A DNA stretch of 64,000 bases from Zantedeschia hybrid cultivar. Its lineage: Eukaryota; Streptophyta; Magnoliopsida; Alismatales; Araceae. Under the pieces are notes generated by a model. That model was not told the DNA's origin. It was given only the letters and a program-made list of their open reading frames with translations, and ran no database searches. Within the stretch, counting starts at the first letter, position 1; each line of letters begins with the position of its first letter. Below, in pieces: positions 24,219 to 36,947 of this stretch. The DNA lies in assembly GCA_030544215.1 (NCBI GenBank), contig JARZZO010000013.1, forward strand, positions 50,921,196 through 50,985,195, in the 5' to 3' direction. A program made the translations under genes and the position numbers.

Positions 24219-24673
24219 TGATGCGGTACAAAGAGGGAGGAATCCAGACGAACGGCTTGGAGGACATGGAAGAAGAAGAAGAAGAAAGGGGTAGCAGCAG
24301 GAGGACGATGCAAGGAAGGAAGAAGGGGGGGGATGGACAAGAGGAAACAGGGGCTTCACACCCCAATGAACAGCCCCATCCTGGGGTCCTCACCAAAACA
24401 CTCCACGCAGGCTGCAGGGAAACCTTTTCTTTCTTCTCTTCTCATTTCAATCATTGTCCCCCTCCCCAAAAGGGGGTACAAGTCTATTTAAAGACTTTTA
24501 AAAAAAGAATCTCTAGCAACCCAAACACTAAGAGACCAAAATGACTTTTATTCAGAATAAAAAGATTAAAACAGAACTAAATCTTAAAAAAAAAAGAAAA
24601 CACATCAATTGGGGCCAAACAAAATATAAAATGGACCTTGGGCTCCATTTCTCCACTTCTTGGATTCCCATCA
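24219..24673 (-). mobile_element. Solo LTR of gypsy-like family C in intron 2 of the KAS I pseudogene
   Basis: This 455-bp sequence has inverted ends TGATG ... CATCA and 5-bp flanks ggtag and agtag (one mismatch). It is similar to the LTR at 62439-62876, which is joined to internal retrotransposon sequence. By that comparison it reads on the minus strand. No internal region follows, so it is a solo LTR. Confidence 0.72.
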
Positions 24674-25693
24674 AGTAGTATTCATTATTCATGTTCACTT
24701 GACTTAAGAGAAACAAATGTGCCCATGAAGTTTAGCACCCTTTTAACTTTCTCTTGAACTTCTTGTCCTAGTCTATCTACTGAGCTAACCATATTAACAG
24801 GCATAGAAGTTTGGACAATTTCAGATGTAAGATAGAAGCTCAAAGTTGTATAACCAATACTCCAAGAATTGTCCTTCTATCACTATTAATTTTGAACAGG
24901 TCGCTGCGGCTATGGTACCATTCAGTCGCTGATTAATTGATTGTGTTACATGACAACTTATCATCCCTTGTCAGTGAAAATGGGTGGAGAATGCTATCTG
25001 ATATGGATCACATAATACATAGAAGTAACCTGGGATTCAGTTTTGAGATTAGAGGTTGAATGTAAAGTAGTGCTGCAAGAGTAAATACAAACATGCCTTT
25101 ATGATATTTAACAGGAAGGAGCAGTTGAGTAGACATGCTTCCAATTTAGATGGTCTTTTTGCAGGTTTATGTGTTGAGACTTGACTTATCTGGAAATGGT
25201 GTTGGAAACTGCATTTTCCCAAGTGCTTAATAAAATCACAGGGAGGAGCCAACCCATGTGATAAATTTCCGTTATGTCATCTTGTCCTTATGTTTTGACC
25301 CCACATTTGAGCACTCTTTGTTACTTTCTTCATTGAAAGTGTCCAGGTAACGAGCATGGACATCATTTGTCCCTTGCCCGAATGAACAGTTCCCTCACTC
25401 CTGTCTCCATCCTCAGGACCCAACGAGACTTTATACTGTAACTAAATGAACTGTTGGTACTACATGGAACTCACCAAAGAACAGAAAACCAGAGGGAGGC
25501 AAGGAAACTGAACCGTCACCGAATAGGCAGGTGTCAGTCTATCTCTTGCCTCTCAGGATATTACTAAAATGAGGTATCTAATTAAAAACAGCTATTATGC
25601 CAGACCTCAAAAGAAGGAAAACAAAGTGCCGAATTGGCAGGAAGCAAGGGAAAAAAAGATTATTTTCATCCTGGGATGTTGGTGCACTCAGAT

Positions 25694-25791
25694 GAAGCAG
25701 AGTACTCTGGCTTCCAACATTAAAAGGTTCACCTTGAAAGCCAGAGTACTCTGCTTCAACTAAGCTACAAATTTGGTGAACCTTTAATGTT
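25694..25791. repeat. Compound inverted duplication in an intron of the KAS I pseudogene
   Basis: The block gaagcagagtactctggctt (25694-25713) returns inverted as aagccagagtactctgcttc at about 25738-25757. The next block caacattaaaaggttcacc returns inverted (one base shorter) as ggtgaacctttaatgttg at about 25774-25791. The intact KAS I intron at 34720-34780 has only the right-hand arrangement. The extra arm therefore arose in this copy. Confidence 0.75.
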
Positions 25792-28700
25792 GTCTTACAA
25801 GTATATGTTCCCTTTGTAAGCATTACTTCTGGTTTCTTATGGACTATTATGTGCATATCAAATTATCTTGTGATATTTGTCCTAACATTACTCTGTGGAA
25901 AGCCATTGAAGAGCCTGGATCCTAGAACTGATGGGCTTGGGGCGTCGACTTGTATACGGAAAAGTCTTGGAGGATGCTGGGGTGGCCCCAGAGGAGGTAT
26001 ATCTCTTTTACATAAGATATTCCCTCTAATACTCGTTTGTTATTTCTTTTGTTCACATGGTCTACATGAGATAACTTACTGGTTGCTTCTTTTAATAGCA
26101 ATCTAGAGTCACACTGCAATGAACTTCTGTCTATGTTATCAAAGAAAACATTAAAAGCATGTCTTTGACTGTTCATAGAAAGAAGTCCTCTCGTATAACC
26201 CTACATCCAGACTCATTTAGCATATTTTGAATTGCTTAGAGACAATGTTAGCAATTCATCAGGAGAGTTGAGACAGAGAATATGCTTCCTTCCAATCTTC
26301 TAGACGATCATGAGACACAATATGATGCTCTTTTCGTTCGATTAGGGTTGTCGTCTAGTTCTACGTGATATCATGAATTTCTTTATTTTCTTTCTTGAAT
26401 TGAACTCCAATGGTTGTCTCTAGTTTTCAAAGATGAAAAATGACAAATGACACATGATCTAGGATAACTGATCAAGTAGTTACTTTCTCTAGTGGGCAAC
26501 TTATTTGACTTTTGTCCTACATGAATAATTTATATTCTTTTTTATGTTTTTTGTTTAAATTGGGAAGCCTATAAAATGTTCCTTTTTTTTTCACCCCTTC
26601 AGTTCTTGTTTATGATTTGGCTCTTGCATCTATATATTCTCATAAGTAGTCATAACAATTGGGACAAAAATGGAGAACCCTTTCCTTTTCCTTTCCCCCC
26701 TTTTTGGTCTTGGTCAACTTGAGTTTTGAATCATCACATTACAGTAACTTCTCATGAGATTGGCATATGATATTGAATTGAACTTACCTTGGAGCGAACC
26801 AACAATGAACAGTGGTGTGAGACTGCCCATTGGTTTGGGGGTAGCCCAGGAGTCCCGGAAAAGAAAAGACTACATTGAGATTTGCCCTTGGAGGTCCTGA
26901 CCTTCCAAGTGATGCAACCTCTTATCTTCTCTATGGAGAGTTTAAAGTATGTAGAAGACATTAAGGTATGGGTGTGTTTGGCAAAACTTCTACTTGAAAG
27001 TTACTTTTGGCTTCTACTTCTTACATAGAATGAGTTGAGGGAGAGAGGTTGTAATTAATTTTGATTTATTACAAAAGTCAACTCTTTCATAACAACTTCA
27101 CTTTTTCTCCAATCTTGGAAGTTCCCCCTTTGTAGCTTTTGGTTGGAAGTTAAAACACAAGAAAATACCACATAAATGGCGTTCCAAAATCGAATGGCTT
27201 CCATAAAAAATAACTAAATGAAAATGCAAAAGTGCTTTCAAATGGAAGTTGCACCAAACACGGCCTAATATTAGTTAATGATTATTCTACAGGCGATGAG
27301 CAAAAATTAACGGACTAGTTAATGAAATTGCTACTGATAAACATTAGATTAATTGACCCCAGGTTAACTACATCAATGCTTATGAAACATTTGCTCTTGC
27401 TGGAGACCTTGCAGAGGTGAATTCCATAAAACAGGTCTTCAAGAACACATCAGAAATCAAAGTCAATGCTACCAATTAGGTGAATTCCTTCCTAGATGTC
27501 CATTGCAAACTCTACCATTTCCTATCTTCATGGAAAGCTATTCGGTTTCCGATGATTTATGTTTTTATCTGACTTCTTTCCATTTCAGTCTATGATAGGG
27601 CACTCGCTTGGTGCATCAGGTGGTTTAGAGGCCATTGCTACACTGAAAGCCAAAACTACTTGATGGCTTCATCCTACTATAAACCAATTTGTAAGTACTA
27701 AATCCTTTTCACTTGGAACAAGAGCATTGCTGTAATTGTGCCATTGTGCCAGTGCTTTAGACGAATAATTCTCTCATTTGTATGACTTTTTCACTAACCT
27801 CCATGAGTTTTTGCGTGGTCGTGGAACAGGATGCATCCTTGATAGCAGGACCTGATCTCAGATAGATGTGGTCATGCATTAAACATTCATAATATCTGAT
27901 GACTGGTTTTTCTAGCAACCCTATTTGTTTCAGCAGATTAGGGAAAGAAAATAATTGTTAGGAAGTCATCAACTTCCCCTTTGGAGTCCAGCAGCTTCTT
28001 TACCTCTTTGAGATGAATCTTCAGATAGATATGTTGACAGGTGAATTAGAATTGCTTAAGTTATGTGCAACTTATCATCTCTTTTATGGTTTTACCTCAA
28101 TTACAGAATCCAGAACCAGAGGTTGAATTTGACAGTGGCAATATAAAAAGCAGCAGCATGAAGTGAATGTTGGTGAGCCAAGGAGTCCATCAGTGTTTGT
28201 AAGTGGCCAGCTTACAAGTTGCTCTTTAACTGTAAGTTGCAGCAATCTCAAATTCCTTTGGTTTTGGAGGACACAACTCAGTTGTGGTTTTTGCACCTTT
28301 CAAGCCTCGATCCGTCTTGGTAGCTTTCTGGTGTCATCCATGCTTATGCGGCTGAACTCAGTGACTTGGCTAGGGGGAACCTGAAAAAGTACTGTCTCAA
28401 GACTTGCACAACTTAGAGGATTCCTATTGGCATTTGGATTAAAGCCCTTATTTTGATTCATTTTATGCGTAAGCGTGAATGATGAAGCCATACTCTAAAA
28501 TCTTAGTTTTGATTTATTAACTGGGCAAGTTCTTTTTCTCCCCTTTGTTGCATTGCAAAATTGTAGTCATTGCATGCAACTTTCTTCCGTGCATCATAGA
28601 GTACATTTGTTATTAATACTTAAGTGCCATTTAATTTGACATAAAACACCTTTAAACACTATAAATTACTGCATTTCTATGAGATAGATACTTCACAGTA

Positions 28701-28907
28701 TTTTAAGATATTTTATGTCAAACGAAATGACCCTTCAGTTTAAATATCGAAAAGCTACTTCTCATGTCTAATATCCGATTGTGTTATGAAGTGCTGAAAA
28801 TAGATAAGACTTCTCTAATTCCATTTTGTACTTCCTTTTTTTTTTTGCCATTATATGTTTGATAAACAAGCTTAACATCTTAGTACTGATTTTTTAACCT
28901 TCAAACC

Positions 28908-28910
<3 letters not shown>

Positions 28911-28986
<76 letters not shown>
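28911..28986. repeat. (AT)n microsatellite
   Basis: Uninterrupted alternation of a and t over 76 bases, 38 units. Likely variable in length and prone to slippage. Confidence 0.98.
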
Positions 28987-28989
<3 letters not shown>

Positions 28990-29805
28990 GCATTTTCCAC
29001 GCCTAACGTTTGCCTCCACGTGCTCCTCTGCACGAGTGACGACGTACCACACTTATCTGCTGATGCAGTCTTCCACGTAATCCCTGTACAGGTGCTTTCC
29101 TATATATGTCTGTTCATTTAATGACCAGGTCAATCCCAATCTTTTGATCATATATATTTGAGGAAATGAGGACTAAAGATAGTCGTAGCTACAGCACTTG
29201 AGAAAACATATACATCTGCCTCAGGTCAAAGACAAAGATAAAGCTTTGACCGAGGACAGATCATTACCACCAAGAAATAAAATCCCTTTGTTTAGTCATA
29301 TGCAAGAAAACAAGATACGGTACACGCTCTTGACCTGTTGACTCTTGACGGTCAACAAACGCTGGGATCCAAATGGTGGTCAATTAACTCGATTAATTAT
29401 TCAACTGATTATAATTAGTTTATAAGTCAATTAACAGACAATATTACATGCACAATGAATAAAATAGCGGATACAAATCTCAAACCATCCTCGTACAAAC
29501 CTCCTCAAAATTAAGCACATATAACTTTTAGCTATCCAATCCATTATTAATCAAAAGGTTGGCTAAAGTCTAATCTTTTTATACTGACATGCATGACAAA
29601 TTATAAGATTACAGATCTAGCTACTTATTAGACATATCCACATCGAATTTTCCTTCTCGACGATCAAAAACTAATTTTCAATGCAAATTTAGAGCATACA
29701 AATTAGGAGGACATCTATCGAGCTGACCCCATGCACAAGGGATGTGGATGGAACCCCCACAAACTTTTTCAAGGCGATGTAATTCTTTTTTTCTATGCAT
29801 TAATT

Positions 29806-30030
29806 AAGGATGCAAACAAGTCGGATTTGGTGTGAATCTAAAATAGATCTATGACCGTATGTGTTAAATTATTAATTTAAAAATATATTCCGTTAATTAT
29901 CTTATAAACTAACAATCAATCAAATAATCGGATCTCAATATATCATATGTATACGGTCAAAAAAATATATATATTATCTTATCCTTTATGTACATCGATT
30001 TGAAAAGTCAATTTGTTAACTTATCTATAA
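29806..30030. repeat. Dispersed repeat, second copy inside the hAT element at 23.5 kb
   Basis: The stretch aligns with about 23493-23760: both have gatgtaaaca(or gatgcaaaca)...gtcg, then gtgcgaatct/gtgtgaatct, gatctatga and ataatcggatct/ataattgaatct. It is diverged and AT-rich, with no coding content. Ends are unclear. Confidence 0.6.
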
Positions 30031-31380
30031 ACTAACAAATAGTCAAACACACAAGCATGCCCTCGGCTTAAGAGAACAGATCTTCTCAGTACGTGTCTGG
30101 ACAGAAGTCCAGTAGTATTGAGAAGAGGAAGATTCAAATATTTGCAAAATTTTTAGATCATATGAAAGGTGTTTTTGCAATGTTTGATCTCTTCTCCCTC
30201 TCAATACTATTAGACTCATGTCCAAAGACATACTGAGAGGACATGCTTTCTTGGCCTAATGGCAAATCAACACACAAAGAGCAACTATTAGTACTTTCAA
30301 AGTCATCGTTCCCGCACAGAGTACACAGCTTGGTGCGTAGGCGATAATTTGAAATCAAATCTCACGGCGGTGCTCTGTCGAGGGTCTCCGGTGGAGTTGG
30401 GGACGCAAACTGACCATGCATGCATAAAGTTAGACGACGGCCGCCAACCCTGACCACTCCCCCGGCCGGAAGTGCCGGCGGCGCGGGCCCAACCGGAGCT
30501 CACGACCCGGCACCATTTCTGACACTTCCTTCCGTGCACTTACCTCCCGTCTTTTGCACTCCACGCTCTCCCACCCTCATCCATCCCTCCCTTCCCTTGA
30601 GTGAGAGAAAGTTGTGTGTCCCACGGCGCATTCCGCCCGTTAAAGAGATAGGCAACCTTAGACTTACATAATTATTCTTATTTTTGAATATCTATGTGTC
30701 ATTATATAATGAAAAAGAAAGCTAAAAAAAACTGTCTTATACATCAAGATGGTCTTTTTCTGCACATAAAAATTATGATTTTACATTTATTGATAGCTGA
30801 GATACATTGGACAGGTACACACCCACTCACATATATATTATTAGTGGGTTAATTAATTTTTTGCAATTACCAGGCATCTGTTTGACATTGCATGAGTCAG
30901 ATATATTTCTTACATGTTTTATTATATATATGTGTATGTAAATTTAAATACAAAATGTTAAACTTGTAAATTGTAGGTTTTTTTGCATATATACTCTTCA
31001 AATATACCGTACTTGCATGTACATCTCCAACTATCACATATTATCATCAATACTTTTAAAATCTTCAAAATATTACATTTATACTAATCTATCAAAATTA
31101 GATGACTTTCAACGAAATATATCAAAAATATTATACGAATTATGATATCATTGGAAGTGTCAGGATACATAATGTAAGTATTTACTGAATTGAGAGGTAT
31201 ATATGCAAAATATTAGTGAATTTAAGAGTATTAATGCAAAATCATTAGATTGAGGGGTATAAGTGTAACTTTTTAAAGATTTTGATGCTAATATGTGAGA
31301 GATGGGAGTGTTTATACATGTATGTTGTATTTGAGGGGCATATATAAAAAACCCTAAATTTTATTCAAACACATTCTTTT

Positions 31381-31570
31381 TTTGTTTTCCGTAGGTCCAC
31401 TACGCCACTTTGCAGAGGTATCGTTCTATCGCGCGCGCCGAGGATGACCGTAGTCACCTCGCTACCGTTATATATGGTTTCGGACAGGCCCTGCTTCCAG
31501 ACAGCCATCTCTCTCTCTCTCTAGGCTCTCCATTCTTTCTCTCTCTAACCCACCACGCCAGTACGCCACC
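31381..31570 (+). promoter_or_regulatory. KAS I proximal promoter and 5' leader
   Basis: A CT-rich leader (ctctctctctct at about 31510-31520) precedes the start codon. The last 30 bases, ctctaacccaccacgccagtacgccacc in outline, are almost the same before the pseudogene's ATG (21299-21326), so the duplication included the leader. A tatata word at about 31470 could be a TATA box but is not proven. Confidence 0.45.
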
Positions 31571-34500
31571 ATGCAGGCTCTGCAGTGCCCCTCCACCCTC
31601 CACATCCCCGAAATGGAGACCGTCCGGCTGCCACGCCCAGCTACGACCGGCCTCCCGCGCCTGCCTCACCTCAGGTGCCGGCCTCGACCCTACGCCCGGG
31701 CCGCCGCCGTTGCCCGGCCGGCGGCGGCGCCGAGGAGGGAGAAGGACCCGAAGAAACGGGTGGTGGTGACGGGGATGGGGGTGGTGTCGGTGTTCGGGAA
31801 CGACGTGGACGCCTTCTACGAACGGCTGCTGGCGGGGGAGAGCGGGGTCGGTCCCATCGACCGCTTCGACGCGTCCGAGTTCCCCACCCGGTTCGCCGCC
31901 CAGATCAGGGGCTTCACCTCTGACGGCTACATCGACCGCAAGAATGACTGCCGCCTCGACGACTGCCTTCGCTACTGCCTCCTCGGCGGCAAGCGGGCAC
32001 TCGAGAGCGCCGAACTCCCCGTTGGCGGTGCCGCCATGGAGAAGGTGCCACCCGAATTTCGCTTGTCCTCTTCGCTTCCTTTTTTTTATTCTCGGTCTTC
32101 GTAACCACGTTGTTGTTTGCTTTGCTGCAAACTGTGGTAATCTTTCAATTTTAAAGTTGCTGACCGTTAAAAGTTTCGCGTTGACCAAGGTTTAAACTTT
32201 AAAGTCAAACGTCGAAAGAACACTGAAAAATGGTATTTTGTGCTGTGTTATATCATTTACCGTACACCAAATGGGATTTCACGAATAACCCCTTATAAAA
32301 TTTTATATTTGTAGATAACCCCTCTGCATGATTCATATTTGTATATTAACCTTCTTAATTATAGTAGTATTTGCATATAACCACCTTACTATGTGAGTTT
32401 ACTTTAAATTTCACATGAATAAAAATATTATTTCTAAAGATAGAATATGTGGAGCTAATTAAATGAAAATGCAAATAATACCCTCAATTAAAATAAAAAC
32501 ACTTTACAAGAAAAAAGCACATAACCATCTATCCTTAAGCTCGTTGTATATACTTAACATCAAAAAAATTAATCTCGCTTTAATGTAATAAAATTATTTT
32601 AACTCTGATAAAATTCAAGACAAACAACATAGATAAAAGGGTTATGTGCAAATACCATTATAGTTAAGGAGGTTGTATATAAATATAAATTATGTAGGAG
32701 GTTATCTACAAATATCAAATCTTCTAAAGAGTTATTTGTAAAAATCCCAAAAAAATTGAATCTTACACTTCATACGTGTTTTTTCTTTTCGGAAAGTTCT
32801 TTTCTCAAGCTATATATCTGAATATTGTTTGTGTTTATTTGGGCTTGAGGGGTAGCCTTGTTTGCATCGGCTACAAGCCTACAATTAAATTCGATCGTGA
32901 GCTCTGTTTTGATAATAAGGCGGTGCTATGTTGTAGAAAACTTGAGCTAATTTCTTGTTTTGGTGATTTCTGTTGGAAGTGGGAACAAATTTCCAATTCT
33001 TGGTTTTTCTGTGTTTTTTTAAACTGCTATATATATGTTATCTTTTGTAATAATACCTTGTATGCTTCAAGTGATTATATATATATAAAACCAAGGCAAT
33101 GAGACACTATTAATGCTGACTTGGTCATGTCATGCATATACAGAATTCTCATTAATGTTACAGTTTTAATATTTCTGGTGGACAATCCCATGAGTATCTG
33201 AGCTCATTGTCAGTATTAGGGCTGTGAACTAAAATCTGATTATCTAATTTTTCGATCTGTTACTGAAAAAAAATTTCATTTTCGATATCCATCTGATAAC
33301 ATCTGATAATTATCGGAAACAGATATTTCCGATAAGTTATCGAAATCGGAAATGAAAATACCTGTTTTTGTATCTATTTTTTTATTTTTAATTTTGATTA
33401 TTATTAATTTTATTAATAATAATAAATATTAACTTTTAGATCATTTTTTATCTAACGGTTGAGGAGGGACTTTTGTAAGAAGGGAGGACCCTAATAAGTT
33501 AAATAAATAAATTAAGAAATTAATAATTCTCCATAATTATCAAAAATAATATCCTACAAATCGGAAACGAAAAATGCACTTTCCGATCTTATCGGAAACG
33601 GAAACTGGAAAATATATTTTTTCATTTTATCGGAATCAAAAACAAAAATAAGTGATTGTTATCGGAATCAGAAAACAGAAACACCTTTTTCCGTTTCTAT
33701 ATCCTACCCCTTACAGCCCTAATCAATATGAAGATGATTTATTAGATTGGAATTAACATCTAGTGATCACACTGAGTTAATTTTGCCCATTCTTCTGGAT
33801 GCATGTTATTCCTGCAGATTGACAAGGTACGAGCTGGTGTACTTGTGGGGTCTGGCATGGGTGGGATCAGTGTATTTTCTGATGGTGTCCAGGCTCTTAC
33901 ACAGAAAGGATTCAGAAAGATCACCCCATTCTTTGTCCCATACAGCCTAACAAGCATGGGCTCTGCACTGCTTGCAATGGATACTGGCTTTAGGGGTGTA
34001 AACTACTCGATTTCGACTGCTTGTGCTACATCCAACCACTGTTTTAATGCTGCTGCTAAGCACATACGGCGAGGAGATGCCGACGTAATGCTTGCTGGTG
34101 GAGTTGAAGCTTCAGTTGTTCCCATCGGTATGGCGGGTTTCGTCGCATGTAGAGCCCTGTCCCAGAGAAATGATGATCCGAAAACTGCATCAAGGCCATG
34201 GGACAGGGACCGGGATGGTTTCGTAATGGGTGAAGGTGCAGGAATTTTGGTGAGAATTTTGTTAATTCTGATTATGTTCATTATTTATTCGATTTTTCTT
34301 GTGAACATATGTAGGACAAACCCAATAAATTAAAGTTTTTTGTATTTATTTTTTTAGAACATTTTAGATCATCCGATCATAAATGAGATTGTATGGACAC
34401 ACCGGAACATATAAGACATGATAGGACAGACAATAAAGAAACATTAAAAAAAAGAATCTCATTTTTTAGGCTGCACGTCTACATAGAAATAGCTGTGTTT

Positions 34501-36382
34501 TAGGTTTGAGAGCAGAGAGTTTGAACGTCAAAAAAGAGAGTTCCCAAAAGGGTTTCTTATCTCTGTCTCTACAAGTAAATATAGGTACTCTGGTGCATGC
34601 AGCCTTACGACGCTAGAATCCTATGCCACTACTAGGTTGTTAGGAAGTTAGTATACTCTGATTCCTATGCATAATAACATAATCTAGTCAGGCACCTATC
34701 ACACCACCTGGGAGACCAGAGTACTCTGCTGCAACTAAGTTATATATTTGGTCTACCTTTTAATGTTGCCTTATGAGTATATATTCTCTTTGTTTAAGTG
34801 CTAGCTACTTCTCATTTACCATGGACTATGTGCATATCAAATCAGCTTGTTATATCTGTCCTAACATTACTTTTGTGTAAATTAAGGTATTGGAGAGCCT
34901 GGAACATGCAATGAAACGTGATGCACCAATTATTGCTGAATACCTGGGTGGTGCTGTAAACTCTGATGCATACCATATGACTGATCCTAGAGCTGACGGG
35001 CTTGGGGTGTCGACTTGTATACGCAAAAGTCTTGAAGATGCTGGGGTGGCACCCGAGGAGGTATATATATCCCTCTTACACATTAGCTTAATTAGTTGAC
35101 CCCAGATCAATTATTCTAAATGTTATTGTTATAATAGTCTTACATCGGAAAAATGACAAAATCAAAAAATATTTAGTAGATGGTGCATACTCCACTCATT
35201 GCCTTAAGATTTTCAGTTGGATGGCCCAATAACCGGGCCGCGCACTCCGTATTTGTAGTCCACGTGATAGAGCCTAAAATCGACTTGCACGTGAGAAAAT
35301 GTGTTAGAATAGTCCTACATCGAAAGAAGGACAAAATCAGAGACGTGTTAGAATAGTCTTACATCGAAAGAATGACAAAATTAAAAAATGTTTAATAGAT
35401 GGTGCCTATTCTACTCATTGTCTTAAGATTTTGAGTTGGATGGTCCAATAACTTCAACAGTCATGAACGAAACTTCATTAAAAAAAATGGTAAATGAATG
35501 GCTACTAAGGAGCATAAGCTTAATTGACCCCAGGTTAACTACATAAATGCTCATGCAACTTCTACTCTTGCTGGAGACCTAGCCGAGGTGAATGCCATTA
35601 AACAGGTCTTCAAGAACACATCGGATATCAAAGTCAATGCTACCAAGGTGAATTCCCTTTCTAGATTTCAATTTCAAGCTCTCTTGTTTCCTATCATCAT
35701 GTAAAGTTTAGAAAAGAACAACGATATTTGGTTTCTTATGTTTTTGTTTTATCTGACTTCTTTCTGTTTCAGTCTATGATAGGGCACAGTCAAGGTGCAG
35801 CAGGCGGGGTAGAGGCCATTGTTACAGTGAAAGCCATAACAACTGGGTGGCTCCATCCTACTATAAACCAATTTGTAAGTGTTGAAGCTCTTTCACTTGG
35901 AACAAGAAAATTGCTGCCATGTGTCAGTATTTTAGACTAATAATCCTCTCATTTGTATGACTTAACCCACTTCCATGAGTTTGCCCAGGCATGGAATTGG
36001 ATTATAGAAAGAATGGAATTGTTAGAAGTTATTGATTTCCTCTTTCCTATAGCAGCTTCTTTATGTCTTGGAGATGGCATACCTCTTCAGAAAAAACATG
36101 TTGACTGGTGTCTAGACTTGCTTAAGTTCTCAGCAATTTATTATGTTCTCTATGTTTTTACCAGAATCTGGAACCAGCAGTTGAATTTGACACAGTAGCA
36201 AATAAAAAACAGCAGCATGAAGTGAATGTTGGTGAGTCGTTGAGTCCATCAACCTTTTGTTTACATATTTATAAGAAGTCATCTCACGAAGTCCTCTTTA
36301 AATTTATTTTGCAGCAATCTCAAATTCTTTTGGGTTTGGAGGACACAACTCTGTGGTCGTTTTTGCACCTTTCAAGCCTTGA
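31571..36382 (+). CDS. KAS1: Plastid 3-ketoacyl-ACP synthase I (KAS I), 7 exons
   Basis: Exons 31571-32044, 33818-34249, 34887-35060, 35534-35647, 35773-35874, 36165-36231 and 36315-36382 join in phase with GT...AG introns to give 476 residues (Arabidopsis KAS I: 473). The enzyme condenses malonyl-ACP with growing acyl-ACP in the plastid type II fatty-acid synthase, mainly C4 to C16. Residues 1 to about 58 look like a transit peptide. The condensing domain starts at KKRVVVTGMG (61-70). The catalytic set is complete: Cys227 in STACATSN, His367 in NAHATST, Lys398 and His403 in SMIGH; Cys-His spacing of 140 matches bacterial FabF. The C-terminal FGFGGHNSVV motif is present. KAS II is the main alternative, but the N-terminus (MQALQ) and overall match favour KAS I. 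The intact reading frame and splice sites suggest this is the working copy of the pair. Confidence 0.95.
33217..33721. mobile_element. hAT-like MITE, TAGGGCTGT family, in KAS I intron 1
   Basis: The ends tagggctgtgaa and ttacagcccta are inverted repeats. Flanks gtcagtat (33209-33216) and atcaatat (33722-33729) match at 6 of 8 positions. The interior is full of tatcggaa/ttccgata words and is related to 20375-20941. The pseudogene intron 1 lacks it, so it inserted after the duplication or was lost there. Confidence 0.72.
35127..35459 (+). mobile_element. Degenerate TRIM element in KAS I intron 3
   Basis: Two long repeats (from 35127, and from about 35350 to 35459) share gtcttacatcg, aatgacaaaat, atggtgc and cattg(c/t)cttaagatttt. 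They run TGTT ... CAACA. A third partial copy starts at about 35305 (tgttagaatagtcctacatcg). The flanks gttat and gtcat match at 4 of 5 positions. The 'tgttagaatagtc(c)cacatcg' start and the 'gagttggatgg' stretch are typical of plant TRIM repeats. The primer site after the left repeat is lost. 333 bp, non-coding. Confidence 0.7.
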
Positions 36383-36947
36383 GCCATCTTGGTTGCTTTC
36401 CGATGTCATTCAGGCTTATGAGGCTGAGCTCAGTGACTTGGCTGAGGAGAACCTTCAAAACTGTCTTAACACTTGCATGACTTCTAGGATTCTTTTGGCA
36501 TTTGGATGAGTCCAGAGCCTACAATCTTTCTTTAATTTTGATTTGAGGGGTCAAATTATTATTTTTTCCCCTTTTCTACTAAAAAGTCATAGAAGTTGCT
36601 TGGCAAGTTCTTTTGTATGTAATAAGATTTTTTTTTTCTGTCTAGTTAATACTTTTTCTGCCTTTCTAGAGCATGAATTGTCAAATGATTCAGCTCATCC
36701 CAATTAGCCGGTAGTCAGAATTCCAAATTAAATATTGTACACATTGTGATCTTTGGTTTTCCACCTATTATTGGCCTTGCATTTTCTTACGGTCAGTTCT
36801 AGATCCTTGAGTCCATTGGTAGTGTAGAGAAGGCCTTGGAATTCAGTGCTTGTCTAAAGAATGTGTTTTCTATTTTGGTGACTTCGACAATCTGCTGCGC
36901 TTGGCCGTGGGAGTTTGATAATTTCAAGTGAGCACCTCTAGTGAAAC
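36383..36947 (+). other. KAS I 3' UTR and flank
   Basis: No ORF of note. The 3' UTR of KAS I must lie in the first few hundred bases. T-rich and 'aataag'-like words occur near 36620, but I could not assign a poly-A signal. Confidence 0.45.

Larger units (their letters stand above)
21327..28310 (+). pseudogene. Broken KAS I paralog (3-ketoacyl-ACP synthase I)
   Basis: All seven exons of the intact gene at 31571-36382 are recognisable here: about 21327-21800, 23023-24045, 25903-25996, 27363-27479, 27589-27690, 28107-28172 and 28243-28310. Exon 1 is intact and encodes a transit peptide plus KKRVVVTGMGVVSVFGNDVD. Lesions: the exon 2 acceptor AG is changed to TG (an in-frame AG exists 15 bases on, exon then starting at 23038). 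A 583-bp hAT element sits in exon 2. Exon 3 has an 81-bp deletion and a 1-bp insertion. In exon 4 the catalytic His is Tyr (NAYETFA for NAHATST) and a TAG precedes the donor. Exon 5 has TGG to TGA (27661). Exon 6 lacks one base. Exon 7 lost its stop codon. Around the active-site Cys the order is SATCATS rather than STACATS. It cannot make a working enzyme. Confidence 0.95.
28311..31380. other. Intergenic DNA between the two KAS I copies
   Basis: Contains an (AT)38 microsatellite at 28911-28986 and a repeat at 29806-30030. Bases 30360-30600 are GC-rich (ggcggccg-type words) without a recognisable gene. A minus-strand ORF at 30158-30358 has two CxxC pairs (CTLCGNDDFESTNSCSLC) but no identifiable relative. 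The rest is AT-rich. Confidence 0.45.
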
